Of a stretch of DNA of 13,022 nucleotides, positions 1-7,067 are shown piece after piece. The stretch lies in NCBI GenBank assembly GCA_024641895.1, contig JAHECE010000052.1, positions 1 through 13,022 of the forward strand, read 5' to 3'. The translations under genes were made by a program, and so were the position numbers. The DNA comes from Actinomycetales bacterium (lineage in GTDB: Bacteria; Actinomycetota; Actinomycetes; Actinomycetales; JAHECE01). The number at the start of each line of letters is the position of its first letter. The first letter of the stretch is position 1. The notes under the pieces were generated by a model. That model saw only the letters and a list, made by a program, of their open reading frames with translations, was not told the origin of the DNA and did no database searches.

Positions 1-22
1 GAAGATCCGCGGCAAGGGCTGA
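1..22 (+). CDS. Possible 3' end of an upstream gene
   Basis: One frame entering the window reads Lys-Ile-Arg-Gly-Lys-Gly and stops at TGA (20-22), 26 bases before the pyrE start. A basic C-terminus is plausible for a real protein. Six codons cannot identify a gene, and the other two forward frames stay open through this stretch, so this is only a candidate. Confidence 0.25.
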
Positions 23-35
23 TCGCTCGACTCAG

Positions 36-41
36 TACGCT
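36..41 (+). promoter_or_regulatory. Candidate -10 box of a leaderless pyrE promoter
   Basis: The hexamer TACGCT fits the actinobacterial -10 pattern TAnnnT. It is followed by exactly seven bases and then the GTG start at 49, so transcription would begin at or next to the start codon. There is no Shine-Dalgarno sequence in the gap (gacggtc), and no good -35 box is visible. The same geometry recurs upstream of purD. Confidence 0.5.
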
Positions 42-48
42 GACGGTC

Positions 49-633
49 GTGACGAGCACCGGCGACGCCCTTTCCCCCACCCCGCGCGAGCAGCTGGCCG
101 CCCTGGTCCGGGATCTGGCCGTCGTGCGCGGCCGCGTGACCCTGGCCAGCGGCCTGGAGTCCGACTACTACGTCGACATGCGGCGGGCGACCCTGCACCA
201 CGAGGCCGCTCCTCTCATCGGGCACGTCATGCTCGACGCGCTCGAGGAGGCCGGCCTCGGCGCCGGCGAGGTCGACGCCGTGGGCGGCCTCACGATGGGA
301 GCGGACCCGGTCGCGACGGCGCTGCTGCACGCCGCGGCGTCGCGGGGCCTCGCGCTCGACGCGTTCGTCGTACGCAAGGAGGCCAAGGGGCACGGGCTCC
401 GGCGCCAGATCGAGGGCCCCGACGTGGCCGGACGTCGCGTCGTCGTCGTCGAGGACACGTCGACGACGGGCGGCAGCCCGCTCACGGCGATCGAGGCCCT
501 GCGTGCGGCCGGCGCCCAGGTGGTCGGGGTCGGCGTCGTCGTCGACCGGAACACCGGCGCCCGCGAACGGATCGAGGCCGAGGGCGTGCCCTACGTCGCC
601 GTCCTGGGCGTGGCGGACCTCGACCTCGACTGA
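49..633 (+). CDS. pyrE: Orotate phosphoribosyltransferase
   Basis: PyrE transfers orotate onto PRPP to give orotidine 5'-phosphate, the fifth step of de novo pyrimidine synthesis, in the cytoplasm. The 194-residue protein is of usual length. The PRPP-binding loop is VVVVEDTSTTGGS (residues 131-143), with the acidic pair E135-D136. The basic catalytic-loop segment VRKEAKGHG (108-116) carries the conserved lysines and histidine, and an N-terminal SGLESDYYVD segment (34-43) matches the orotate-side region of the family. The GTG start at 49 is chosen because a TACGCT -10 box lies seven bases upstream and no Shine-Dalgarno is present, suggesting a leaderless message. No other pyrimidine gene is nearby, so it stands apart from a pyr operon. 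Identification is secure; the leaderless start is inference. Confidence 0.95.
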   Translation: MTSTGDALSPTPREQLAALVRDLAVVRGRVTLASGLESDYYVDMRRATLHHEAAPLIGHVMLDALEEAGLGAGEVDAVGGLTMGADPVATALLHAAASRGLALDAFVVRKEAKGHGLRRQIEGPDVAGRRVVVVEDTSTTGGSPLTAIEALRAAGAQVVGVGVVVDRNTGARERIEAEGVPYVAVLGVADLDLD

Positions 634-669
634 TTCCGCGACCCACCCGGCCTGCCCCGACGCACCCGG

Positions 670-746
670 CCCACCCGCCGAACGCATCATTTGTCGCCCC
701 GGCCGCCTCGCACGGCCGAGCAACGATGCGTTCGGCGAGGGGTGGG
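670..746. promoter_or_regulatory. Imperfect inverted repeat upstream of lemA
   Basis: The arms 676-688 and 725-737 are perfect 13-base inverted copies (CGCCGAACGCATC). Pairing continues inward to 696/717 with 18 of 21 positions complementary, and outward, across a three-base bulge (738-740), with CCCACC (670-675) against GGTGGG (741-746). Inside lies a smaller CGGCCG pair (700-705, 713-718). It lacks a T-run, and the right arm covers the proposed -35 box of lemA. It could therefore be an operator, an attenuator or a mobile palindromic repeat as easily as a pyrE terminator. Confidence 0.6.
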
Positions 747-759
747 GGCTGAGTACGAT
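731..759 (+). promoter_or_regulatory. Candidate lemA promoter
   Basis: TTCGGC (731-736) and TACGAT (754-759) are separated by 17 bases and resemble -35 and -10 boxes; the -10 matches four of six consensus positions. Transcription would start near 766, giving a leader of roughly 27 bases that holds the GGAGGT ribosome site (783-788). The -35 lies inside the right arm of the inverted repeat, so a protein bound there should block the polymerase. Confidence 0.4.
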
Positions 760-792
760 CGAGGCATCATCCCAAGCGGACCGGAGGTCCTG

Positions 793-1509
793 ATGGAAGT
801 TGGCGGCATCGTCCTCGTCGTCGTCATCGCGCTGGTCGTGATCGTCGCCTTCTGGGCGATCGCGACCTACAACGGGCTCGTCAGGCTTCGGAACCTGGTC
901 CAGGAGGCCTGGCGCCAGGTCGACGTCGAGCTCCACCGGCGCTACGACCTGATCCCCAACCTCCTCGAGACCGTCAAGGGCTACGCGGCCCACGAGCGCG
1001 CCGTGTTCGACGAGGTCACCCGCGCACGGTCCGCCGCCGCCAACCCCGGGGCGGGCCCTGCCGAGCAGGCTCGCCAGGAGAACGCGCTCTCGCAGGCCCT
1101 GGGCCGACTCTTTGCCGTCGCCGAGGCCTACCCGCAGCTGCGGGCGAGCGAGAACTTCACGGCGCTGCAGGCGGAGCTCACGAACACCGAGGACCGGATC
1201 GCCTCTGGCCGGCGGTACTACAACGCCAACGTGCGGACGATGAACACCCGGGTCGAGACGTTCCCGCCGAACATCATCGCGCGCATGTTCGGGTTCAAGC
1301 GCGCCGAGTACTTCGAGGCCAACGAGCCGGCGGTGCGCCAGGCCCCGCGGGTGTCGTTCCAGGACACGAGCGGTACGACGGGCGTCTACGGGTCCGGTCC
1401 CGTGGCCCCCGGCTCGGACGATCGCAGCGGAGGGCCGCTCGGTGGCGAACCGGGCGGGTTCCCCCCGGGCCAGGGGGGCGGCCAGCCGGGGTACCCGCCG
1501 CGGGACTGA
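793..1509 (+). CDS. lemA: LemA family membrane-anchored protein
   Basis: LemA proteins are single-pass membrane proteins of uncertain molecular function. This one has 238 residues. One hydrophobic helix (about 5-25) is followed by the family signature YNGLVRLRNLVQEAWRQVDV (26-45), then RRYDLIPNLLETVKGYAAHE (49-68) and a long helical domain to about residue 175 with ENFTALQAELTNTEDRIA (120-137) and YYNANVRTMN (142-151). The C-terminus (about 195-238) is a disordered Gly/Pro-rich tail. The ATG at 793 is chosen because GGAGGT lies four bases upstream and the membrane helix then begins at once; an in-frame ATT or other start further up would add 34 polar residues. In many actinobacteria lemA is followed by a DUF2207 or TPM-domain gene; here it is alone and faces a convergent DedA gene. 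Confidence 0.92.
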   Translation: MEVGGIVLVVVIALVVIVAFWAIATYNGLVRLRNLVQEAWRQVDVELHRRYDLIPNLLETVKGYAAHERAVFDEVTRARSAAANPGAGPAEQARQENALSQALGRLFAVAEAYPQLRASENFTALQAELTNTEDRIASGRRYYNANVRTMNTRVETFPPNIIARMFGFKRAEYFEANEPAVRQAPRVSFQDTSGTTGVYGSGPVAPGSDDRSGGPLGGEPGGFPPGQGGGQPGYPPRD

Positions 1510-1523
1510 TCTCGCGCCTCGGG

Positions 1524-1557
1524 CGGGGTCGCTCGGCCGTGTCGGTCGGCGACCCCG
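1524..1557. terminator. Hairpin between convergent lemA and DedA genes
   Basis: CGGGGTCGC (1524-1532) pairs perfectly with GCGACCCCG (1549-1557) around a 16-base loop. It lies 14 bases after the lemA stop and 15 bases beyond the DedA stop on the other strand, the right place for a shared terminator. There is no strong T-run, as is common in GC-rich actinobacteria. Confidence 0.6.
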
Positions 1558-1572
1558 TTCGTGCGGACCGGC

Positions 1573-2295
1573 TCAGGCGGCGTCGTCCGGGCCGATCGTC
1601 TCGCCGAGGTGCCGGACCCGGCGCAGCGCGGCGCGGCTGCGGAGGAACTCGATGATCATCGGCGTGATCGACACGAAGATGATGGCCAGCAGGATGTACT
1701 CGATGTTGTGCTGGACGAAGGCGAAGCCGCCCAGCCACACGCCGAGCAACGTCACGCCGACCGCCCAGAGCAGCGCCCCGATCATGTTGAACGCGATGAA
1801 GTGCCGGAAGCTCATCCGGCCGACGCCTGCCATGACCGGGGTGAAGGTCCGCACGATGGGGACGAACTGGGCGAGGATGATGGCTTTCCCGCCGTGCTTC
1901 TCGAAGAACGCGTGAGTCCGCTCCACATACTCCTGCTTGAAGAAGCGCGAGTCGGGGCGGTCGAAGACCCGCGGTCCGGCGCGGTGCCCGATGTAGTAGC
2001 CCGTCGAGTTGCCCAGCACCGCCGCCGTGAACGTCAGCGCCAGCACGAGCGGGAGCGGGACGCCGATCGTGCCGGCCCCGACGAACATGCCGAGCGTGAA
2101 GAGCAGGGAGTCGCCGGGAAGGAAGAACCCGACCAGCAGACCCGTCTCCGCGAAGATGATGGCGCAGACGCCGAGGACCGCCCACGGCCCGAGCCAGCTC
2201 ACCAGGTTCTCGAGGATGGTGGCCGGGTCGAGCCAGTCGGGACCGATCATAGGTAGCGGCGCGAGAGGCAGGGTCGTCGCGATCGACGTCAGCAT
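1573..2295 (-). CDS. DedA family (VTT/SNARE-associated domain) membrane protein
   Basis: DedA proteins are polytopic inner-membrane proteins tied to proton-dependent homeostasis and, in some members, flipping of lipid carriers. The 240-residue protein shows the usual plan: AETGLLVGFFLPGDSLLFTLG (49-69, with E50 and D62), NSTGYYIGHRAG (96-107), the re-entrant-like segment AQFVPIVRTFTPVMAGVGRM (142-161), then hydrophobic helices near 165-190 and 198-217 and a basic tail. E50, D62 and R149 fit residues reported as essential in E. coli YqjA/YghB (E39, D51, R136). The position matching R130 is glutamine (Q143). The ATG at 2295 has GGAAA seven bases upstream and is preferred over the ATG at 2250 and the distal ATG at 2388, which would overlap the divergent methyltransferase gene. 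The exact substrate cannot be inferred. Confidence 0.9.
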   Translation of the reverse strand: MLTSIATTLPLAPLPMIGPDWLDPATILENLVSWLGPWAVLGVCAIIFAETGLLVGFFLPGDSLLFTLGMFVGAGTIGVPLPLVLALTFTAAVLGNSTGYYIGHRAGPRVFDRPDSRFFKQEYVERTHAFFEKHGGKAIILAQFVPIVRTFTPVMAGVGRMSFRHFIAFNMIGALLWAVGVTLLGVWLGGFAFVQHNIEYILLAIIFVSITPMIIEFLRSRAALRRVRHLGETIGPDDAA

Positions 2296-2356
2296 GGGCA
2301 CGTTTCCAGGGTACGGGCGTTGCCGTGGATGACCGGACGGGAGATCGGCAGAAACT

Positions 2357-3043
2357 GTGGACGTCGACCGTGATGTTGCGCACGTCATCCCACGTGAGAT
2401 CGCCGCGGACGCGATCGGGGTCGGCCCCTGGCCGGGCGGACCGGAGGCCTGGCCCGAGCTCGTGGTCGACGGCGTGCTGCGCTACGACGCCGACCTGCTC
2501 GCCCACGGCGACGCCCGCAACGTCGTCGACCGGTACCGCTACTGGACCGTCGAGGCGATCCGCGGCGACCTCGACACCCGCAGGCACCCCTTCCACGTCG
2601 CGATCGAGAACTGGGCGCACGACCTCAACATCGGCTCGGTCGTCCGCACCGCCAACGCGTTCGCGGCCGAGGCGGTGCACATCGTCGGTCGCCGGCGGTG
2701 GAACCGCCGAGGCGCCATGGTCACCGACCGCTACCAGCACGTGCGGTATCACGAGGACGTCGCCGGCCTCCTCGCCTGGGCCTCGGGCGAGGACCTTGCG
2801 GTGATCGGGATCGACAACCTCCCCGGCTCGGTCCCGCTGGAGGGCTATGCGCTGCCGCGTCGCTGCGTGCTCCTGTTCGGCCAGGAGAGCGTGGGCCTCT
2901 CCGACGGCGCGCGCGCCGCTGCCACCGCTGTGCTGGCCATCGCCCAGTTCGGCTCTACCAGGTCGATCAACGCGGGTGCGGCGGGTGCCATCGCGATGCA
3001 CGCGTGGATCGCCCAGCACGCCGAGGTGATGCGGGGGGACTGA
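2357..3043 (+). CDS. SpoU/TrmH-family RNA methyltransferase
   Basis: Members of this trefoil-knot family transfer a methyl group from S-adenosylmethionine to a ribose 2'-OH in tRNA or rRNA. The 228-residue protein has all three family motifs: motif 1 NIGSVVRTANAF (91-102) with the conserved arginine R97, motif 2 VLLFGQESVGLSD (171-183) with G175 and E177, and motif 3 GSTRSINAGAAGAIAMHAW (199-217) with the serine/asparagine pair of the knot. There is no obvious separate RNA-binding domain; the first 70 residues are family-specific. The GTG at 2357 lacks a clear Shine-Dalgarno. A weak TTGCCG/17-base/GATCGG promoter (2320-2348) would place the transcript start almost on the GTG, so leaderless translation is possible. 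The target nucleotide is not predictable from sequence. The gene is divergent from the DedA gene (61 bases apart). Confidence 0.9.
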   Translation: MDVDRDVAHVIPREIAADAIGVGPWPGGPEAWPELVVDGVLRYDADLLAHGDARNVVDRYRYWTVEAIRGDLDTRRHPFHVAIENWAHDLNIGSVVRTANAFAAEAVHIVGRRRWNRRGAMVTDRYQHVRYHEDVAGLLAWASGEDLAVIGIDNLPGSVPLEGYALPRRCVLLFGQESVGLSDGARAAATAVLAIAQFGSTRSINAGAAGAIAMHAWIAQHAEVMRGD

Positions 3044-3073
3044 CGTCCCGGACCGCGTGCTTGCCGTCGTGCC

Positions 3074-3088
3074 GTCCGAACATCGGAC
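3074..3088. promoter_or_regulatory. 15-base palindrome upstream of fbaA
   Basis: GTCCGA (3074-3079) and TCGGAC (3083-3088) are perfect inverted copies around the triplet ACA. It lies 31 bases after the methyltransferase stop and 104 bases before the fbaA start. The three-base loop and absence of a T-run make it look more like a dimer-binding operator than a terminator. A second small repeat, TGGGC/GCCCA (3104-3108, 3115-3119), follows. No convincing fbaA promoter boxes were found in 3044-3192. Confidence 0.35.
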
Positions 3089-3192
3089 CCGTACCGCAGG
3101 AACTGGGCACCCGGGCCCAACCCATCGAGGGACGTCTTCTGCAAGACTCGGGACGATCCAATCCGGCCGCCACGAGTACAGGAGCTCAGTCG

Positions 3193-4209
<1,017 letters not shown>

Positions 4210-4216
4210 GCCCGGC

Positions 4217-4244
4217 TCGTGACCTGAGTCCGCTCAGGTCACGA
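4217..4244 (+). terminator. First hairpin after fbaA
   Basis: TCGTGACCTGAG (4217-4228) pairs perfectly over 12 bases with CTCAGGTCACGA (4233-4244) around the stable tetraloop TCCG. It begins seven bases after the fbaA stop codon. No T-run follows, so it may work with the second hairpin or protect the 3' end of the fbaA message. Confidence 0.75.
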
Positions 4245-4250
4245 CCGTCA

Positions 4251-4290
4251 GCATGAAGCCCCGGGAGGCGAGGCCTCCCGGGGCTTCAGC
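4251..4290. terminator. Second, bidirectional hairpin between fbaA and the STAS gene
   Basis: TGAAGCCCCGGGAGGC (4254-4269) pairs perfectly over 16 bases with GCCTCCCGGGGCTTCA (4273-4288) around the loop GAG; two further G-C pairs form beyond a single bulged A. It ends 31 bases from the STAS stop and follows fbaA, so it can end both convergent transcripts. The 8-base word TCAGCATG occurs directly at both edges (4248-4255 and 4286-4293). Confidence 0.85.
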
Positions 4291-4304
4291 ATGGGTGGGC
4301 GAGG

Positions 4305-4338
4305 CAGGACAGGTCGGCGGTCAGGACAGGTCGGCGGT
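4305..4338. repeat. 17-base perfect tandem duplication at the STAS stop codon
   Basis: The unit CAGGACAGGTCGGCGGT occurs at 4305-4321 and again, with no gap, at 4322-4338. The junction falls in the STAS stop codon. The inner copy encodes the last residues Thr-Ala-Asp-Leu-Ser; the outer copy lies in the 3' untranslated region. Confidence 0.9.
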
Positions 4339-4779
4339 CAAGCCTTCGTCCACGCCGGTGATCTCGAAGCCGGGGTCGTCGTCGACGATGTCGGCGAGGT
4401 CTCCGATGTGGGTCACCTCGAGCAGGAACCGCACGACGTCCGGGGGTCGGATGATGCGCAGGCGTCCTGGCGTCCGGCTCGCGAGGCGGGCGAGGAGCGT
4501 CACGCCCGAGGAGTCCATGAACCGGACGTGACGGGCATCGACCTCGACGGGTCGCGCGGCGGCTTCCGCGTCCGCGGCCGCGTCCTGCAGCTCGGCGCCG
4601 AGGGAGGCGTCGATCTCCCCCGACAGCACGATGCGGGTTCGGGCGGGTGCGACGATCACGTGCACCGAGCCGACCTCGGTCGAGTCCTGTGTTTCGGTCG
4701 AGGCCCCTGGTTCGGCTGACTCCTCTGGTTCGATCGCGTCCTCAGCGGGAGAGGATGTCGGGCTGTTAGCGTCGCTCAA
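4321..4779 (-). CDS. STAS-domain anti-sigma factor antagonist
   Basis: RsbV/SpoIIAA-type proteins bind a kinase anti-sigma factor when unphosphorylated and thereby release the sigma factor. The 152-residue protein has an acidic, Ser/Thr/Glu-rich and probably disordered N-terminus (1-38), then a STAS domain (about 39-145) with VLSGEIDASL (51-60) and VRFMDSSGVTLL (85-96). By alignment with B. subtilis SpoIIAA, S90 in DSSG is the expected phosphoserine. The start is TTG at 4779: AAGGA lies six bases upstream on this strand, whereas the frame further up has only an unsupported ATG at 4902 that would run into the divergent gene. It is divergent from the PP2C/HATPase regulator, 92 bases apart, which contains the likely phosphatase and kinase for it. 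The stop codon sits in a tandem duplication. Confidence 0.9.
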   Translation of the reverse strand: MSDANSPTSSPAEDAIEPEESAEPGASTETQDSTEVGSVHVIVAPARTRIVLSGEIDASLGAELQDAAADAEAAARPVEVDARHVRFMDSSGVTLLARLASRTPGRLRIIRPPDVVRFLLEVTHIGDLADIVDDDPGFEITGVDEGLTADLS

Positions 4780-4785
4780 CGGTGT

Positions 4786-4790
4786 TCCTT
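4786..4790 (-). promoter_or_regulatory. Ribosome site that fixes the TTG start of the STAS gene
   Basis: On the minus strand the leader reads AGGAAGGAACACCG followed by TTG. The AAGGA core sits six bases before the TTG at 4779. No ATG or GTG lies at a suitable distance in that frame, so TTG is the supported start. Confidence 0.75.
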
Positions 4791-4871
4791 CCTGTTGGCG
4801 GCTTGGTTCCCCCCCGGGTCGGGCGCCGAACATCGTGGACAGAGATAACGCTAGAGGATCGGAGGCCCTTC

Positions 4872-6965
4872 GTGTCCCACCGCTTGACCAGCGAAGAGGC
4901 ACTAGAGGTCCTAGACGTGATGGATGTCGCCGTCATGATCGCCGACATCATCAATGGCGGAAGCTGGGTGACGTGGGTCAATCCGGCATTCACGCGAACG
5001 TTCGGCTACACGCTCGAGGAGATGATCGACGGCGCTGTGCACCGGCTCATCGGTGCGAACACGGACGAGCGCGAGATCGATCGCATGTACCAGGAGGTCC
5101 TGCGCGGCAACCGCTGCACGATCACCGGGATCGGGTACTGCGACGACGGCGCCGAGCTGTGGTCCACCTTCACGGCCTCGCCGGTCATCATCGAGGGGCG
5201 CGTCGTCCGGTGGATCGGCGTGCAGCACGACGTCTCGGACCACGTGCGACGCTCCGAGCTCCAGCGCCGCTCGTACGAGGTCGAGAGGCGGGCCCGCGTC
5301 GGTCTGAGCCTGGTCGCCGAGGTGTCAGAGCTCATGGCGGACGTGGACGACCCGGCCTTGCTGCGCGTCGTCGTGAAGCTGCTGAGACGACGCCTCGTCT
5401 CGTGGGCCGGGTTCTTCGTGCTCGACGGCGCCGGGCTGCGCGAGATCGACGGGCTGGACCCGGACGAGACCTGGCCTCGTCGGCCGGCGCCGTCGCGCGG
5501 GCTCGCCTCGCCTGACGACCCGATCGTCGACGCCGCCGGCAGCGCCGAGGCCCGCAACGAGATCGATCTGTTCAGGGAGTACCCCGCCGGCAGCCCTGCG
5601 GCCCAGCTCGTGGCCCGGCTCCGCTCGCACCGCGCGGCGCACGCGGCGGCGGCGGACCGGGCGATCGTCGTCCCGGCGCTCGGGCGCCGCAACCCGGTCG
5701 GCGTGCTCGTGGTGCTGCCCCGGGCGACCGACGCCCGAGTCGTCGAGTCCGCAGGTGAGATCACCGCGATCGCTGAGCTGGTCGCCCGACGGGTCGGCCT
5801 CGCCATGGAGAACGCTCGCCTCTACTCCCGTGAGCACCGCCTGGCCGAGACGTTGCAGCGCGCGATGCTGCCGGAGCAGGCACACGTCGCAGGGCTCGAC
5901 GTGTGGACCTATTACGCCCCGAACGTGGAGCACGCCCAGGTCGGTGGTGACTGGTACGACATCGTCCACGTCAGCGACGACACGGTCGGCGTCGTCATCG
6001 GGGACGTGACGGGCCACGACGTCGAGGCCGCAGCGATGATGGGCCAGCTGCGGTCCATCGTGCGGGCCTACGCGTGCGAGCTGATCGACCCGGCCACGGT
6101 CCTGAGTCGCGTGGACCGGCTCGTGTCCGGCATGCGCTTCGACCGGTACGCCACCCTGGCCTACGCCGCGATGAAGCCCGACGAGAACGGCTGGGGCGTG
6201 ACGTACACCATCGCGGGTCATCTGCCCCCGCTCCTTGTCCGGAGCGGCGTCGTGACGCCGCTCAAGGACGGGGGTGGGCTCCTCGTCGGGTGCGCCGAGC
6301 CGGTTCGCAGCAGCGGCAGCGTCCACGCGCAGCCCGGGGACTTCATCGTCTTCTACACCGACGGGCTCGTGGAACGTCGCGACCGCTCCATGCGCGACGG
6401 CGTCGAGGCCCTCTCCGAGCTGTGCGCGCGGCTCACCTCGCGAGATGCCGCGGGTCTCGGGGAGGAGATCGTGGCCGAGCTGGGCGCCTTCCCGGAGGAC
6501 GACGTGGCGGTCGTCGTCGTGCGCATTCCCGACCCCGCCGTCGACGACGTCGACAGGCCCGCCGCGAGTCGCCGGTGGAACCTGCCCGCCGACCGGCGAT
6601 CCGTGGGACGCGCCCGGCACGCCGTCCTCGGCGCGCTCGCGGCATGGGGCTACGACGACACCCAGGCCGTAGAGCTGGTGGTCTCCGAGCTGGTCGCCAA
6701 CGCCGTGTTGCATGCGTGGGGCGAGATAGGCCTGCACCTCGCTGACACCGACCACGGGCTGCGCATCGAGGTCACGGACTCGAGCCCGATGCCGCCCGCT
6801 GCGTTGCGCGGCAAGGTAGCCCGTGCAGGTGGTTACGGGATGCACATCGTCGGCCGGCTGGCGGAGTGGGGCTGGCAACCGGTCGAGGGGGGCGGGAAGG
6901 TCGTGTGGGCCGTCGTGCGGCCGCGCGCCGGTGACCTGAGCGGTCGGGGTACGGACGCGCAGTGA
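4872..6965 (+). CDS. PAS-GAF-PP2C phosphatase with C-terminal HATPase (anti-sigma kinase-like) domain
   Basis: This 697-residue protein is a partner-switching regulator. A PAS domain (about 10-125) has NPAFTRTFGYTLEEM (37-51) and VVRWIGVQHDVSD (111-123), resembling LOV domains but without their photoactive cysteine. A GAF-like region follows (about 140-315), then the linker ENARLYSREHRLAETLQRAM (313-332). The SpoIIE/RsbU-type PP2C domain (about 340-552) has VGGDWYD (357-363), VIGDVTGHD (375-383), FYTDGLVE (494-501) and EDDVAVVVVR (542-551), supplying the metal-binding aspartates D360, D378, D497 and D544. The last part (about 565-685) is a GHKL ATPase domain with ELVVSELVANAVLHA (601-615; E606, N610), VTDSSP (634-639) and the glycine loop GGYGMHIVG (653-661). 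No membrane segment is seen, so it is probably cytoplasmic. GTG 4872 has GGAGG (4861-4865) six bases upstream; starts further up would overlap the STAS leader. Likely substrate: the divergent STAS protein. Confidence 0.92.
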   Translation: MSHRLTSEEALEVLDVMDVAVMIADIINGGSWVTWVNPAFTRTFGYTLEEMIDGAVHRLIGANTDEREIDRMYQEVLRGNRCTITGIGYCDDGAELWSTFTASPVIIEGRVVRWIGVQHDVSDHVRRSELQRRSYEVERRARVGLSLVAEVSELMADVDDPALLRVVVKLLRRRLVSWAGFFVLDGAGLREIDGLDPDETWPRRPAPSRGLASPDDPIVDAAGSAEARNEIDLFREYPAGSPAAQLVARLRSHRAAHAAAADRAIVVPALGRRNPVGVLVVLPRATDARVVESAGEITAIAELVARRVGLAMENARLYSREHRLAETLQRAMLPEQAHVAGLDVWTYYAPNVEHAQVGGDWYDIVHVSDDTVGVVIGDVTGHDVEAAAMMGQLRSIVRAYACELIDPATVLSRVDRLVSGMRFDRYATLAYAAMKPDENGWGVTYTIAGHLPPLLVRSGVVTPLKDGGGLLVGCAEPVRSSGSVHAQPGDFIVFYTDGLVERRDRSMRDGVEALSELCARLTSRDAAGLGEEIVAELGAFPEDDVAVVVVRIPDPAVDDVDRPAASRRWNLPADRRSVGRARHAVLGALAAWGYDDTQAVELVVSELVANAVLHAWGEIGLHLADTDHGLRIEVTDSSPMPPAALRGKVARAGGYGMHIVGRLAEWGWQPVEGGGKVVWAVVRPRAGDLSGRGTDAQ

Positions 6966-7002
6966 GGGCCCCGCGTCGTGGGGGCGCGCGGCCGTTCTCC
7001 GT

Positions 7003-7008
7003 TAGCCT
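7003..7008 (+). promoter_or_regulatory. Candidate purA -10 box
   Basis: TAGCCT fits TAnnnT and lies 59 bases before the purA ATG, giving a leader of about 50 bases that ends in a good ribosome site (AGAGAGG, 7054-7060). No clear -35 box was found. A short GCCCC/GGGGC pair (6968-6972, 6981-6985) just after the preceding stop may be a weak terminator. Confidence 0.35.
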
Positions 7009-7067
7009 GGGCGGTTGTCGCTCCGTGCCCGACCCGTCCGGGGCCGGGCGGGCAGAGAGGAAGTGCC

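Noticed and set aside
691..792. 34-residue N-terminal extension of LemA
   Set aside because: It would place polar residues before the membrane helix and run through the proposed promoter; GGAGGT points to the ATG at 793.
4809..4815. Run of seven C bases in the STAS/PP2C divergent gap as a phase-variable promoter spacer
   Set aside because: Seven is short, the GC content makes such runs common, and no -35/-10 pair flanking it was convincing.
5325..6878. Long minus-strand open frame opposite the PP2C/HATPase gene
   Set aside because: It is a mirror of the GC-rich codon pattern of the plus-strand gene, gives an Arg/Asp/His/Val-rich sequence with no known motif, and the plus strand carries clear domain motifs throughout.
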